Assembly (NCBI GenBank): GCA_021323675.1 | Contig: JAJPKP010000042.1 | Location: forward strand, 1 to 64,000 | Direction of reading: 5' to 3' | Length of the DNA: 64,000 nt | DNA from: Pseudomonadota bacterium | GTDB lineage: Bacteria; Desulfobacterota; Binatia; Binatales; Binataceae | Shown here: in pieces, positions 45,207-52,685 of the stretch | How positions within the stretch are numbered: the stretch's first letter is position 1 | Layout: every line of letters starts with the position of its first letter | Notes under the pieces: model-generated | What the model was told of the DNA's origin: nothing | Seen by the model: the letters and a program-made list of their open reading frames with translations, nothing else | The model's database searches: none | Program-made: the position numbers and the translations under genes

Positions 45207-45907
45207 TGCTGCCCCACAAACATCCGGCGCGCAGCCTCGAGGTCGGAGGCTTCGTCTATGTCGATGGCACCTTCAACCTCAACGGCGCCGAGACGAAATT
45301 TCTCTTCAACCAACATCTGCAAAAACGAGCGCATCGCGGCCAACCGGCGCTCGCGCGCCGCCGCGACAAGACGAAAGATTCCGGTCGGAAGCCAGTAAAC
45401 CCCTGCGGTGACCAGCGAAGTCTCGCGTTGACCTAGTGACGTAATCAACCCCGAATCGGTTACTTCCGTGAAAAGCGGCCGATGATCGCCGCGCCATCTG
45501 ACGACCGCCAGCACTCCGTCGCAGGCTCCGTCCGCGGCCAGCTTGCGCGCCTGCTCTACAAAACGCCTGAACTCGGCCGCGGGCAAAACCGCATCGACCG
45601 TAGCGAGCAGAAAATGCCCCGGCCGCAAAGACTCACCCAGCGCGAACAGCGACTCCATCGAACTCGCGGTGTCGCGCACCACGATCTTCAGCCCGGATGG
45701 AAACGGCTTGTCTCTGGCGATCGATGCGGTTTCAGAATTGACGACCGCGAGGACGTCTTCCGCACCCGATGCGAGCATCGCGCTCGCCTGCCTGGCGAGA
45801 AGCGGCACCCCATCCAGCTCGACCAGCGGTTTGGGAATCGCGATGCCGCTGGAGGCGCGCAGACGTTCGCCCCGGCCGGCGGCGATGATCGCGCCTTGAA
45901 ACCCCAT
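45203..45907 (-). CDS. NTP-transferase (nucleotidyltransferase) family protein
   Basis: The ATG at 45907 shares its A with the HAD gene stop (TGATG) and gives 234 residues; an ATG 6 bases earlier is an alternative. The N-terminal motif is GAIIAAGRGERLRASSGIAIPKPL, with G-x-G-x-R and the PK lysine, and ASMLASGAEDVLAVV and LLATVDAVL follow. This is the LicC / GlmU / MobA-like fold that activates a phosphate compound with CTP, GTP or UTP. It would supply an NDP-activated alcohol or sugar for the pathway. Confidence 0.9.
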   Translation of the reverse strand: MGFQGAIIAAGRGERLRASSGIAIPKPLVELDGVPLLARQASAMLASGAEDVLAVVNSETASIARDKPFPSGLKIVVRDTASSMESLFALGESLRPGHFLLATVDAVLPAAEFRRFVEQARKLAADGACDGVLAVVRWRGDHRPLFTEVTDSGLITSLGQRETSLVTAGVYWLPTGIFRLVAAARERRLAAMRSFLQMLVEEKFRLGAVEVEGAIDIDEASDLEAARRMFVGQQ

Positions 45908-46638
45908 CACCATCGCAGATTCGCAACCTCGCCGAGCGACGAGACCATGAAATCGGCTGCCGCCTCGTCCTTCGCCGCGGGATGAACCGATTCGGGAGAT
46001 CGATACCATACGGTTTTCAGGCCGAGGCGATGCGCCGGCGCGCAGTCCTTGCGCAGCGAATCTCCGATCATAGCCGCATCCACCGCCTTCACTCCGATTG
46101 CACTCAAAGCCTTCTCGAAAATTCGATGGTCGGGCTTGAAGATTCCGACCCGGCTGGAGTCGATTATTGTGTCCAGGCTCCGGTTCATCCCCGCTTCTTC
46201 CAGGATTCGGTCGAGGTTCCCGTAAAAATTGGAAATCACTCCGATGCGGAAGCGCTCCTTGAGCGCGGCGAGAACGCCGCGATTCGATTCCATCCCCTGC
46301 CGCGTGGCGCGAACGAACCCGGCGGCAATTCCCTCGACGATTCGATGTTTGCGCGCTGAATCCAGCGTCGCGAACCTCGCTCGCACAGGCTCGGCGCTCT
46401 GCCGGACGAGGAATTCGATCTGATTGCCCGCGTGAAAGCGAACGAGATCGGCCAGTCCGAAGCGCTGGACCGTCTTTTCGGCCCGGTAGCCCGCCGAGGT
46501 GGCATGATCAAATGCCGGGGCAAGCTCGTCACGCGAGATATCAACCTCCATAGCGCGATATTGGGCGACAAACCGGTCGAGCCAGTGCAGCGGTCCGTCC
46601 AGCGTACCGCCGAAGTCGAAAAAAAGAACCGAAACCAT
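45907..46638 (-). CDS. HAD superfamily hydrolase
   Basis: The 243-residue protein has motif 1 LFFDFGGTLDG, motif 2 RIGVISNFYG, motif 3 lysine in GIFKPDHRIFEKAL and motif 4 AAMIGDSLRKDCAPAHRLG. A helical cap lies between motifs 1 and 2. As in the HAD-IIIA protein of the same operon, the second Asp of the DxD motif is Gly; some active HADs with DFGGT/DFGGV share this. It is the first gene of the minus-strand operon. Confidence 0.9.
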   Translation of the reverse strand: MVSVLFFDFGGTLDGPLHWLDRFVAQYRAMEVDISRDELAPAFDHATSAGYRAEKTVQRFGLADLVRFHAGNQIEFLVRQSAEPVRARFATLDSARKHRIVEGIAAGFVRATRQGMESNRGVLAALKERFRIGVISNFYGNLDRILEEAGMNRSLDTIIDSSRVGIFKPDHRIFEKALSAIGVKAVDAAMIGDSLRKDCAPAHRLGLKTVWYRSPESVHPAAKDEAAADFMVSSLGEVANLRW

Positions 46639-46793
46639 CTCCGCGAGCCTATGAGTTTATCAGCCGCGGGGTGCAGCCTCCAGCGTGCAGTGAAAAAGAC
46701 GCGCCGTCGCGAAATCCTTTCACCCCCTTCGTTTGACACGTCCCCGCGGCTGCTCTAAACCCATCGGGTCCGACTTCCGCAGGAGTTCCCCTT

Positions 46794-47426
46794 TTGCAGC
46801 CAGAGTCGTCAGGTTTTTCTCGCCTTTCGATATGCACCATCGCGAGCCTCGCTTTCTTTTTCGCCTTGATTCGAGTCTCAGCCGGCGCTGGAGATGGTCC
46901 CGCAACCGCCACCGTCCGCAATCTTCTTGCTTCGATAGGCAAGCTGCGTACCACCACGGATGAAACCCAGCGGAGCAAGCTGAACGCATCGATCGACGGA
47001 TCGCTTGCGATCGAGAAGCTCAGCCAGCAGGCACTTGGCGCGCAATGGAGCAAACTCGACAGGTCCGAGCGCGGGCATTTCATAAGCTTAGTAAAGCACC
47101 TGCTGGAAAAAATCGCTTATCCGAATGCCGCGCAATTCTTCTCGGGTTTCAAAGTGAATTTCGTCGGCGAAGAAACGCATAGCGCGGACCACATCGTCCG
47201 AACTACGGTAAGCAGAAGCGAGGGTGGCGCGGTTTCGATTGATTACATCCTCAGGCAGGAAAACGGCCGATGGATAGTTCAGGACGTCATCCTGGACCGC
47301 CAAAGCCTCGCCGCCAGCGTGACCTCCCAAATTCAAGCCACCCTGAAGAGCGGCTCATACCAGGATCTGGTTGCACAGATGGAAAAGCGGCTGGCACAGG
47401 CCGGCAGTCCGTCTTCGGTCAAATAG
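46794..47426 (+). CDS. MlaC/Ttg2D-like periplasmic lipid carrier protein
   Basis: The TTG at 46794 gives 210 residues with a signal peptide (CTIASLAFFFALIRVSAGAG). The MlaC fold is recognisable: SIDGSLAIEKLSQQALGAQW, HFISLVKHLLEKIAYP and ENGRWIVQDVILDRQSLAA. MlaC binds phospholipids in the periplasm; HpnM of hopanoid clusters is in the same family. Neither Mla ATPase nor permease genes are adjacent. It is followed at 160 bases by the CDP-alcohol phosphotransferase gene. A lipid link therefore fits both neighbours. Confidence 0.88.
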   Translation: MQPESSGFSRLSICTIASLAFFFALIRVSAGAGDGPATATVRNLLASIGKLRTTTDETQRSKLNASIDGSLAIEKLSQQALGAQWSKLDRSERGHFISLVKHLLEKIAYPNAAQFFSGFKVNFVGEETHSADHIVRTTVSRSEGGAVSIDYILRQENGRWIVQDVILDRQSLAASVTSQIQATLKSGSYQDLVAQMEKRLAQAGSPSSVK

Positions 47427-47586
47427 GCGCGTCGCGCCCGGCAGCGTAAAAGGACGCATTTCTTCGTAAAGGAATGCTGCTTGGTTGGAGGACGAAAAAG
47501 TAGCAGACCTTCTAGCCCTGAGGTTGCTGGCATGTTACCTTGGCGCGGATCATTGTGAATTCTGAAAACCCGGTTTTAGTGCAACT

Positions 47587-48777
47587 TTGGCAATAGAAAC
47601 CGCTCTAATCTCAGCGCCTTCGCGCGCCGACAACCGCATTTTCGGGCGATATCTGCTCGAGCGGGTGATTCTCGCCTGCGAGCGTGCGGGAGTCAGGCGC
47701 TTTTTCGTTCAGGCGCCGGCGCATCAGCATTCCCAGGTCGCGGTTTCCCTCGGAAGTTTCAGAAGCCATCCAAAAATCACCCTGGTCGATAAATTCGACA
47801 AATGCCTTCAAGACGGTGTTGATCCCAACGCGCAGTGCATTTCCTTTGCCGGCAACCTGGTCTTTTCGAGGCTCCAGTTAAAGCGCGTCCTGGCGGATGC
47901 GGCAACCGACCCCGACCGCGTGCTGCGGTTCTCAAGCAGCGACGCCGACCGAGGCGGAGAAATTGCGGTTGGCCCGATGCGCCGCCTGCTTGAGGAAGGC
48001 GGGCTACGCAACGAGCCCCTTCGCCGCGCTACCGGAGAATTGCCGTTCGCCCTGAATGGACGCCCTGAAGACCGCGACGAAGCCGAAGTCCGGCTGGCGC
48101 GCTCGCTGCGTCACGAAACGGCGGACAAAGACGCCGCGATGGCGCGACTGCTCGATCGCAAGATTTCGTGGCGAATCAGCCTCAGGCTTGCGCGCACCCG
48201 CATCACACCGAACCAGGTAACCATCGCCAACACTTTCTTTGGCGTGATCTGCGCCTGGATGTTCACGATTCCGAGCTACGGATGGCGCCTTGCGGCGGCG
48301 CTCATGTTTCTAGTCTCGATCACGATCGACGGAGTCGATGGCGAGCTGGCACGGTTGCAAATGAGCGAGACCGAATGGGGCGGCCGGCTCGATTTGATCA
48401 CCGATAACATCGTTCACGTCGCGATCTTCGCGGGCGTCTTCATCGGCGCCTACCGCACCAGCGCCAATTCGGTTTTTTTGTGGCTCCTGCCTATCCAGTT
48501 GGGAGGATTTGCACTCTGCGCCCTCGCGACGTACCTCGCCTTCAAGCTGAGCGGAGACCGGGCGCAGGCCTTCATAAACAAAGTCGAGCGGGTGAGCGGG
48601 CGAGATTTCGCCTACATGCTGTTCGGCTTTGCCCTGTTCAACGCGATTGACTGGTTTTGTTGGGGGACAGCGTTTGGTACTTACGTCTTTGCGCTTACCC
48701 TGATGTGGCTGACGATGCGCTGGAATCGCGCGCAGCCGCCGCGCGAGAACCAGCGCGCCACGGTGGAGGAAGCATGA
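47587..48777 (+). CDS. CDP-alcohol phosphatidyltransferase with a degenerate N-terminal nucleotidyltransferase-like domain
   Basis: The TTG at 47587 gives 396 residues. Residues about 190-380 carry the CDP-alcohol phosphotransferase signature: DGVDGELAR then GGRLDLITD, in the D-x2-D-G-x2-A-R-x8-9-G-x3-D-x3-D order, between membrane segments. Residues 1-180 resemble an NTP-transferase fold (FGRYLLERVILACERAGVRR and ISFAGNLVFS), but the G-x-G-x-R and metal Asp motifs are absent, so it is probably inactive. The layout recalls fused inositol-phosphate cytidylyltransferase/DIPP synthases. The stop overlaps the radical SAM start. Confidence 0.88.
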   Translation: MAIETALISAPSRADNRIFGRYLLERVILACERAGVRRFFVQAPAHQHSQVAVSLGSFRSHPKITLVDKFDKCLQDGVDPNAQCISFAGNLVFSRLQLKRVLADAATDPDRVLRFSSSDADRGGEIAVGPMRRLLEEGGLRNEPLRRATGELPFALNGRPEDRDEAEVRLARSLRHETADKDAAMARLLDRKISWRISLRLARTRITPNQVTIANTFFGVICAWMFTIPSYGWRLAAALMFLVSITIDGVDGELARLQMSETEWGGRLDLITDNIVHVAIFAGVFIGAYRTSANSVFLWLLPIQLGGFALCALATYLAFKLSGDRAQAFINKVERVSGRDFAYMLFGFALFNAIDWFCWGTAFGTYVFALTLMWLTMRWNRAQPPRENQRATVEEA

Positions 48778-50102
48778 ACAAGAAGCCCAGGATTCTTCTC
48801 GTACAACCTACGACCGTCCATCTCGACGGCACGCCGCACAAGACCCGATGGCGCCTCATCATGGGGCTGATGATCCCACTGATGGCGGGGCTTACGCCGG
48901 AGGAATACGACGTCACGCTCTGCGACGAACGTCTCGAGGACATCAACTTCGACGGCGGATGGGACCTGGTCGGAATGACCACGACCATCGGCGCTTCGCT
49001 GCGCGCTTATCAGCTAGGCGATGAATTCCGCCGCCGGGGCATCCCGGTGGTTTTCGGCGGATTCCACGCCACGCTCCAGACCGAAGAAGCGCTCAAGCAC
49101 TCCGATGCGGTCGTGCAGGGCGAGGCCGATCTCGTATGGCCCGAGCTGCTGCAGGATTGGCGCGACGGCAAGCTCAAGCAGGTCTACAAGTCCAACAAGC
49201 TGCACGACTTGAAAGGATTGCCCCGTCCCCGCCACGAACTGCTGAAGCTGAACCGCTACCTGTTCAAGGCAGTCCCGGTTCAGGCGAGCCGGGGATGCCC
49301 TTACCGGTGTTCGTTCTGTGAAATTCCGGTCTTTTACGACGGCGCCTATCGTACGCGCCCGGTCGGAGACATCGTCGAAGAGATCAAGCAGATCATCAAG
49401 ATTACCGGATTCCGGCGCTTTCAGTTTATCGATGATCAAATCACGGGCAAGCACAAGTTCGCGCGCGAGCTGTTCAAAGCGCTCGAACCGCTCAACATCC
49501 GCTTCTCGTGCCTGTGGACCATCAACTCCAATCACGACGACGAACTGCTGGAGTTGGCGGCGAAGGCCGGAATCTTCCACGTCAATATCGGCGTGGAATC
49601 GATCAGCCAGGACAGCCTGCTGTCGATGAACAAGATTCAGAACCACGCCAACCAGTACAAGAAGCTGCTCAAGAAGCTCGAACACTACGGCATCTACTAT
49701 TCGCTGAACTTCCTGTTCGGACTCGAGGAAGACAAGCCCGGCATCTTCGATGCCACGATGAAGTTCCTGCACGAAGTAAAAGCGCCCGAGGCGTTCTTCA
49801 ACACGGTCACGCCGCGGCGCGGCACGCCGATGCGCACGCAGCTCGAAAACGAAGGCCGCGTGATCATCCCCGACGCCGATCTTTACACCAACAACTTCCG
49901 CTGCATGTTCGTGCCCAAGAACATGTCACCGCAGGAAGTCGAAGAAGGCGTCTGGCGGTGCACCAAGGAATTCTATTCGTTCAAATCGATGTTCAAGCGG
50001 CTGCTGTTGCCCCCGAACAAGTTCACCTGGCAGGGGCTCACCGAGAACATGCTCTTCTGGTACGGAGCAAAGCGGCAGATCGATCCGGTCGATTACTATT
50101 AA
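48774..50102 (+). CDS. B12-binding radical SAM protein
   Basis: The ATG at 48774, preceded by GGAGGA, gives 442 residues. The N-terminal cobalamin-binding domain starts RILLVQPTTVHLDG and has the YDVTLCDERLEDINFDG and GGFHATLQ blocks. The radical SAM motif is RGCPYRCSFCEIP (Cys-x3-Cys-x2-Cys) at residues about 175-187. The C-terminal region (FNTVTPRRGTPM ... CTKEFYSFKSMFKRLLLPP) resembles the DUF4070 tail of this group. Such enzymes methylate or remodel lipids such as hopanoids, or Bchl-type compounds. ATGA overlap with the CDP-alcohol transferase supports a joint role. Confidence 0.92.
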   Translation: MNKKPRILLVQPTTVHLDGTPHKTRWRLIMGLMIPLMAGLTPEEYDVTLCDERLEDINFDGGWDLVGMTTTIGASLRAYQLGDEFRRRGIPVVFGGFHATLQTEEALKHSDAVVQGEADLVWPELLQDWRDGKLKQVYKSNKLHDLKGLPRPRHELLKLNRYLFKAVPVQASRGCPYRCSFCEIPVFYDGAYRTRPVGDIVEEIKQIIKITGFRRFQFIDDQITGKHKFARELFKALEPLNIRFSCLWTINSNHDDELLELAAKAGIFHVNIGVESISQDSLLSMNKIQNHANQYKKLLKKLEHYGIYYSLNFLFGLEEDKPGIFDATMKFLHEVKAPEAFFNTVTPRRGTPMRTQLENEGRVIIPDADLYTNNFRCMFVPKNMSPQEVEEGVWRCTKEFYSFKSMFKRLLLPPNKFTWQGLTENMLFWYGAKRQIDPVDYY

Positions 50103-50124
50103 GCCGCCGGGGACAGGCGCTAAG

Positions 50125-50162
50125 ACGGCCGCGGGAACAGCATTCCCGCGGCCGTTTGTTTT
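50125..50162 (+). terminator. rho-independent terminator after the radical SAM gene
   Basis: A perfect 13-bp stem (50125-50137 with 50143-50155) around a CAGCA loop is followed by a T-rich tract (ttgtttt). It ends the MlaC / CDP-alcohol / radical SAM operon. Confidence 0.93.
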
Positions 50163-50204
50163 GGACCAGGCGATGCGGCGCGCCGATGAGAGCATCGGCT
50201 TTCG

Positions 50205-50603
50205 CTAATTCAAGCCCTGATCCTTCGACGACGCATCGGCCTGCCTGTCAGGCCGCCGGATGCGATTGCCGTCATTCACGTACACGACGCGAGGAAGATG
50301 GACGCGCGCTTCTTCATCGTTCATCGCGGCGAAGGTTGCGATTATCACGATGTCGCCGGGAGCGCCGCGCAGCGCGGCCGCCCCGTTCAGGCATACCTCG
50401 CCTGTCCCGGGCGGCGCGGCGATTGCGTAAGTGATGAGGCGTTCGCCGTTGGTGACGTTCCACACGTGGACCTGCTCGAACTCGACGATTCCGGCCGCGT
50501 CCATCAGCGCGGAATCGATCGCGACGCTCCCTTCGTAATCCGGATTGGCTCCGGTCAGGCGCAGGCGATGAAGCTTGGCCCGCAGCATCATTCGTGTCGG
50601 CAT
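50205..50603 (-). CDS. panD: aspartate 1-decarboxylase proenzyme
   Basis: The 132-residue protein has the self-cleavage site in YEGSVAID (Gly-Ser at residues about 25-26), where the serine becomes the pyruvoyl group. LRAKLHRLRLTGANPDYEGS and CLNGAAALRGAPGDIVII are typical for PanD. GGGAGG sits 8 bases before the ATG. It makes beta-alanine for pantothenate. The gene closes the panB-panC-panD operon. The C-terminus is a little longer than in E. coli PanD (126 residues). Confidence 0.97.
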   Translation of the reverse strand: MPTRMMLRAKLHRLRLTGANPDYEGSVAIDSALMDAAGIVEFEQVHVWNVTNGERLITYAIAAPPGTGEVCLNGAAALRGAPGDIVIIATFAAMNDEEARVHLPRVVYVNDGNRIRRPDRQADASSKDQGLN

Positions 50604-50620
50604 CCCGCTGCCCTCCCCGC

Positions 50621-51466
50621 CTACGGTTTGAGCACCGTGTTATCGATCAGGCGCGTTTTGCCGACTCGCGCGGCGATAGCGAGCAGGATGGGATGATCGA
50701 GCGACGACGTGCGCTCGAGCGTGCCGGCATCGACCGCCTCGATATATTCGATCTCGACGCCAGGGGTGCGCCTGAGCACGCACTTTGCCACGGACACCAG
50801 TTCCTCGACGCAGCAAGGGCCCGCATGGTAGCGGTCGCGCGCGGCTCGGAGCGCCAGGCTCAGCGCCAACGCCTGCTGGCGCTGATCGGGAGACAGATAG
50901 GCGTTTCGCGAACTCATCGCGAGGCCGTCCTTCTCGCGCACGATCGGCACGGGAACAATTTCGATATCGAAGTTCAGGTCGGCAACCATCCGCTGGATCG
51001 CGCGGAGTTGTTGAAAATCCTTCTCTCCGAAGAGTGCGATATGGGGCTTCACGATGTTGAACAGCTTGGCCACGACGGTCGTAACGCCGCGAAAGTGGCC
51101 CGGCCGCAACGGCCCGCACAATCCTTTCGTGACGCCGGTGACCTCGACCCAGGTCTGCGAATCGGGCGCGTACATCGCGGACGGCTCGGGCGCGAAAACC
51201 GCATCCACCCCCACCGCCTCCATCATCGCGCAGTCGCGCTCGAAGTCCCGCGGATAGCAGGCGAAGTCTTCAGCCGGCCCGAACTGCGTCGGATTCACGA
51301 AAATCGAGGCGACGAGCACTCCTGCCCGCCGGCGTCCCTCGCGCATCAGGGTGAGATGCCCTTCGTGCAGAAAACCCATCGTCGGAACGAAAGCGATTTT
51401 CTCGCCGAGCGAGCGCACGCTGTCGGACCACTGCTGCATCTCGTCCGGAGTGCGTATTACGTCCAT
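50621..51466 (-). CDS. panC: pantothenate synthetase
   Basis: The ATG at 51466 gives 281 residues. The class I signature is FVPTMGFLHEGHLTLMREGR with the HxGH motif, followed by IFVNPTQFGPAEDF, GEKDFQQLRAIQRMV and LAMSSRNAYL (the KMSKS-like SSRN motif). It joins pantoate and beta-alanine using ATP. It begins 2 bases after the panB stop. Confidence 0.97.
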   Translation of the reverse strand: MDVIRTPDEMQQWSDSVRSLGEKIAFVPTMGFLHEGHLTLMREGRRRAGVLVASIFVNPTQFGPAEDFACYPRDFERDCAMMEAVGVDAVFAPEPSAMYAPDSQTWVEVTGVTKGLCGPLRPGHFRGVTTVVAKLFNIVKPHIALFGEKDFQQLRAIQRMVADLNFDIEIVPVPIVREKDGLAMSSRNAYLSPDQRQQALALSLALRAARDRYHAGPCCVEELVSVAKCVLRRTPGVEIEYIEAVDAGTLERTSSLDHPILLAIAARVGKTRLIDNTVLKP

Positions 51467-51468
51467 CT

Positions 51469-52302
51469 TCAGTTCCCCCTGGCTTCCGCGTAGCAATGAT
51501 CGGGGCCCGGAAAGACCCCTTCGCGGACCTCGCGGATATAGGCTTCGGTGGCGGCCGATACTTCGCGCCACAGGTTCGCGAACGGCTTCACAAAGCGGGG
51601 CCGAAACGATTCGCTGAGCCCCAGCATGTCGTGCATCACCAGCACCTGTCCGTCGCAGTCCGGACCGGCGCCGATTCCGATGGTGGGGATGCTGAGCCGC
51701 TGCGTGATTTCGCGCGCCAGCGACGGCGGCACTCCTTCGATCACGATCGCGAATGCGCCGGCCGCCTCAATCGCGAGCGCATCCTCGATGAGCCGTTCGC
51801 GGCATCCCGCGCGATGGCCGGTTTTGCGCCCCTGGACCCGATGACCGCCCATCCGATGGACCGACTGCGGTGTGAGCCCGATATGGCCCATCACGGGAAT
51901 ATCTATTGCGGCGATGCGCCTAACCGTCTCGGCAAGCGCCACTCCGCCCTCGAGCTTCACGGCTTCCGCGCATCCTTCCTTGATGAGCTTTCCGGCGTTG
52001 CGCAGGGCGTCCTCGGCGCACACCTGGTAGGAAAGGAAGGGCATGTCGGCGACCACGAGCGCGCGAGTTCGTCCCCGAACCACGGCGCGGGTGTGATAGA
52101 TGACCTCATCGACCGTCACCGCGAGCGTGGTGTCTTCGCCGCGAACAGCGGTGGCAAGGCTGTCGCCGACGAGGATCAGATCGATGCCGGCGTGGTCGAA
52201 GATGCGCGCGAAAGCGTAATCGTACGCGGTCAGCATCGTGATGCGATGCTGCTGCGCCTTCATTCGCGCAAGGTCGGGAACGCGAACCTTTTCCTGTCCC
52301 AT
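51469..52302 (-). CDS. panB: 3-methyl-2-oxobutanoate hydroxymethyltransferase
   Basis: The ATG at 52302, with GGAG 8 bases upstream, gives 277 residues. Metal-binding and substrate motifs are ITMLTAYDYAFARIFDHAG, ILVGDSLA, ADMPFLSYQ, VKLEGG, GHIGLTPQSVHRMGG and IGIGAGPDCDGQVLV. It makes ketopantoate from 2-oxoisovalerate. First gene of the panB-panC-panD operon. Confidence 0.97.
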   Translation of the reverse strand: MGQEKVRVPDLARMKAQQHRITMLTAYDYAFARIFDHAGIDLILVGDSLATAVRGEDTTLAVTVDEVIYHTRAVVRGRTRALVVADMPFLSYQVCAEDALRNAGKLIKEGCAEAVKLEGGVALAETVRRIAAIDIPVMGHIGLTPQSVHRMGGHRVQGRKTGHRAGCRERLIEDALAIEAAGAFAIVIEGVPPSLAREITQRLSIPTIGIGAGPDCDGQVLVMHDMLGLSESFRPRFVKPFANLWREVSAATEAYIREVREGVFPGPDHCYAEARGN

Positions 52303-52685
52303 CGGGAGCACTCCAAAAAAACAGCGGGGCCGCCGCAAACACCGGCAACCCCGCAAGGCAGAGTACTCACTCAGGGAGCGCTCAAGTCCCGTCTCGGAGT
52401 CCCGGTCCGGTGTTCCGGATCCAGGCGCGAGCCCAAGCTGTCAATTCATCGGCGTTCGTTCCCGAACGCCCCGTTTTCTCACCCGCCTCGCCGGGCGCGA
52501 CGCGCCTCGACGGGCTACACTGGTCAAGTATTACATAAGTGCATGCGCGGTAAAGAGCCGCCATCAATTACCCGGGACGACCGGCGGATACGGCCGGGAC
52601 CAAAGGCGCCGAGAATTGGTTGCCCTCTCGTTCAGATTCGGATACGCAAGTCTGTGCAGGAAATTCTCTTACCCATGGACTTGAA
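52303..52685. other. non-coding gap between panB and the secreted lipoprotein gene
   Basis: These 383 bases separate two divergent genes and should hold both promoters. I see no tRNA, known riboswitch or clear operator. A GC-rich stretch with repeated gtctcgg/ccggtc blocks at about 52389-52425 could fold, but it has no recognisable consensus. Confidence 0.5.
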
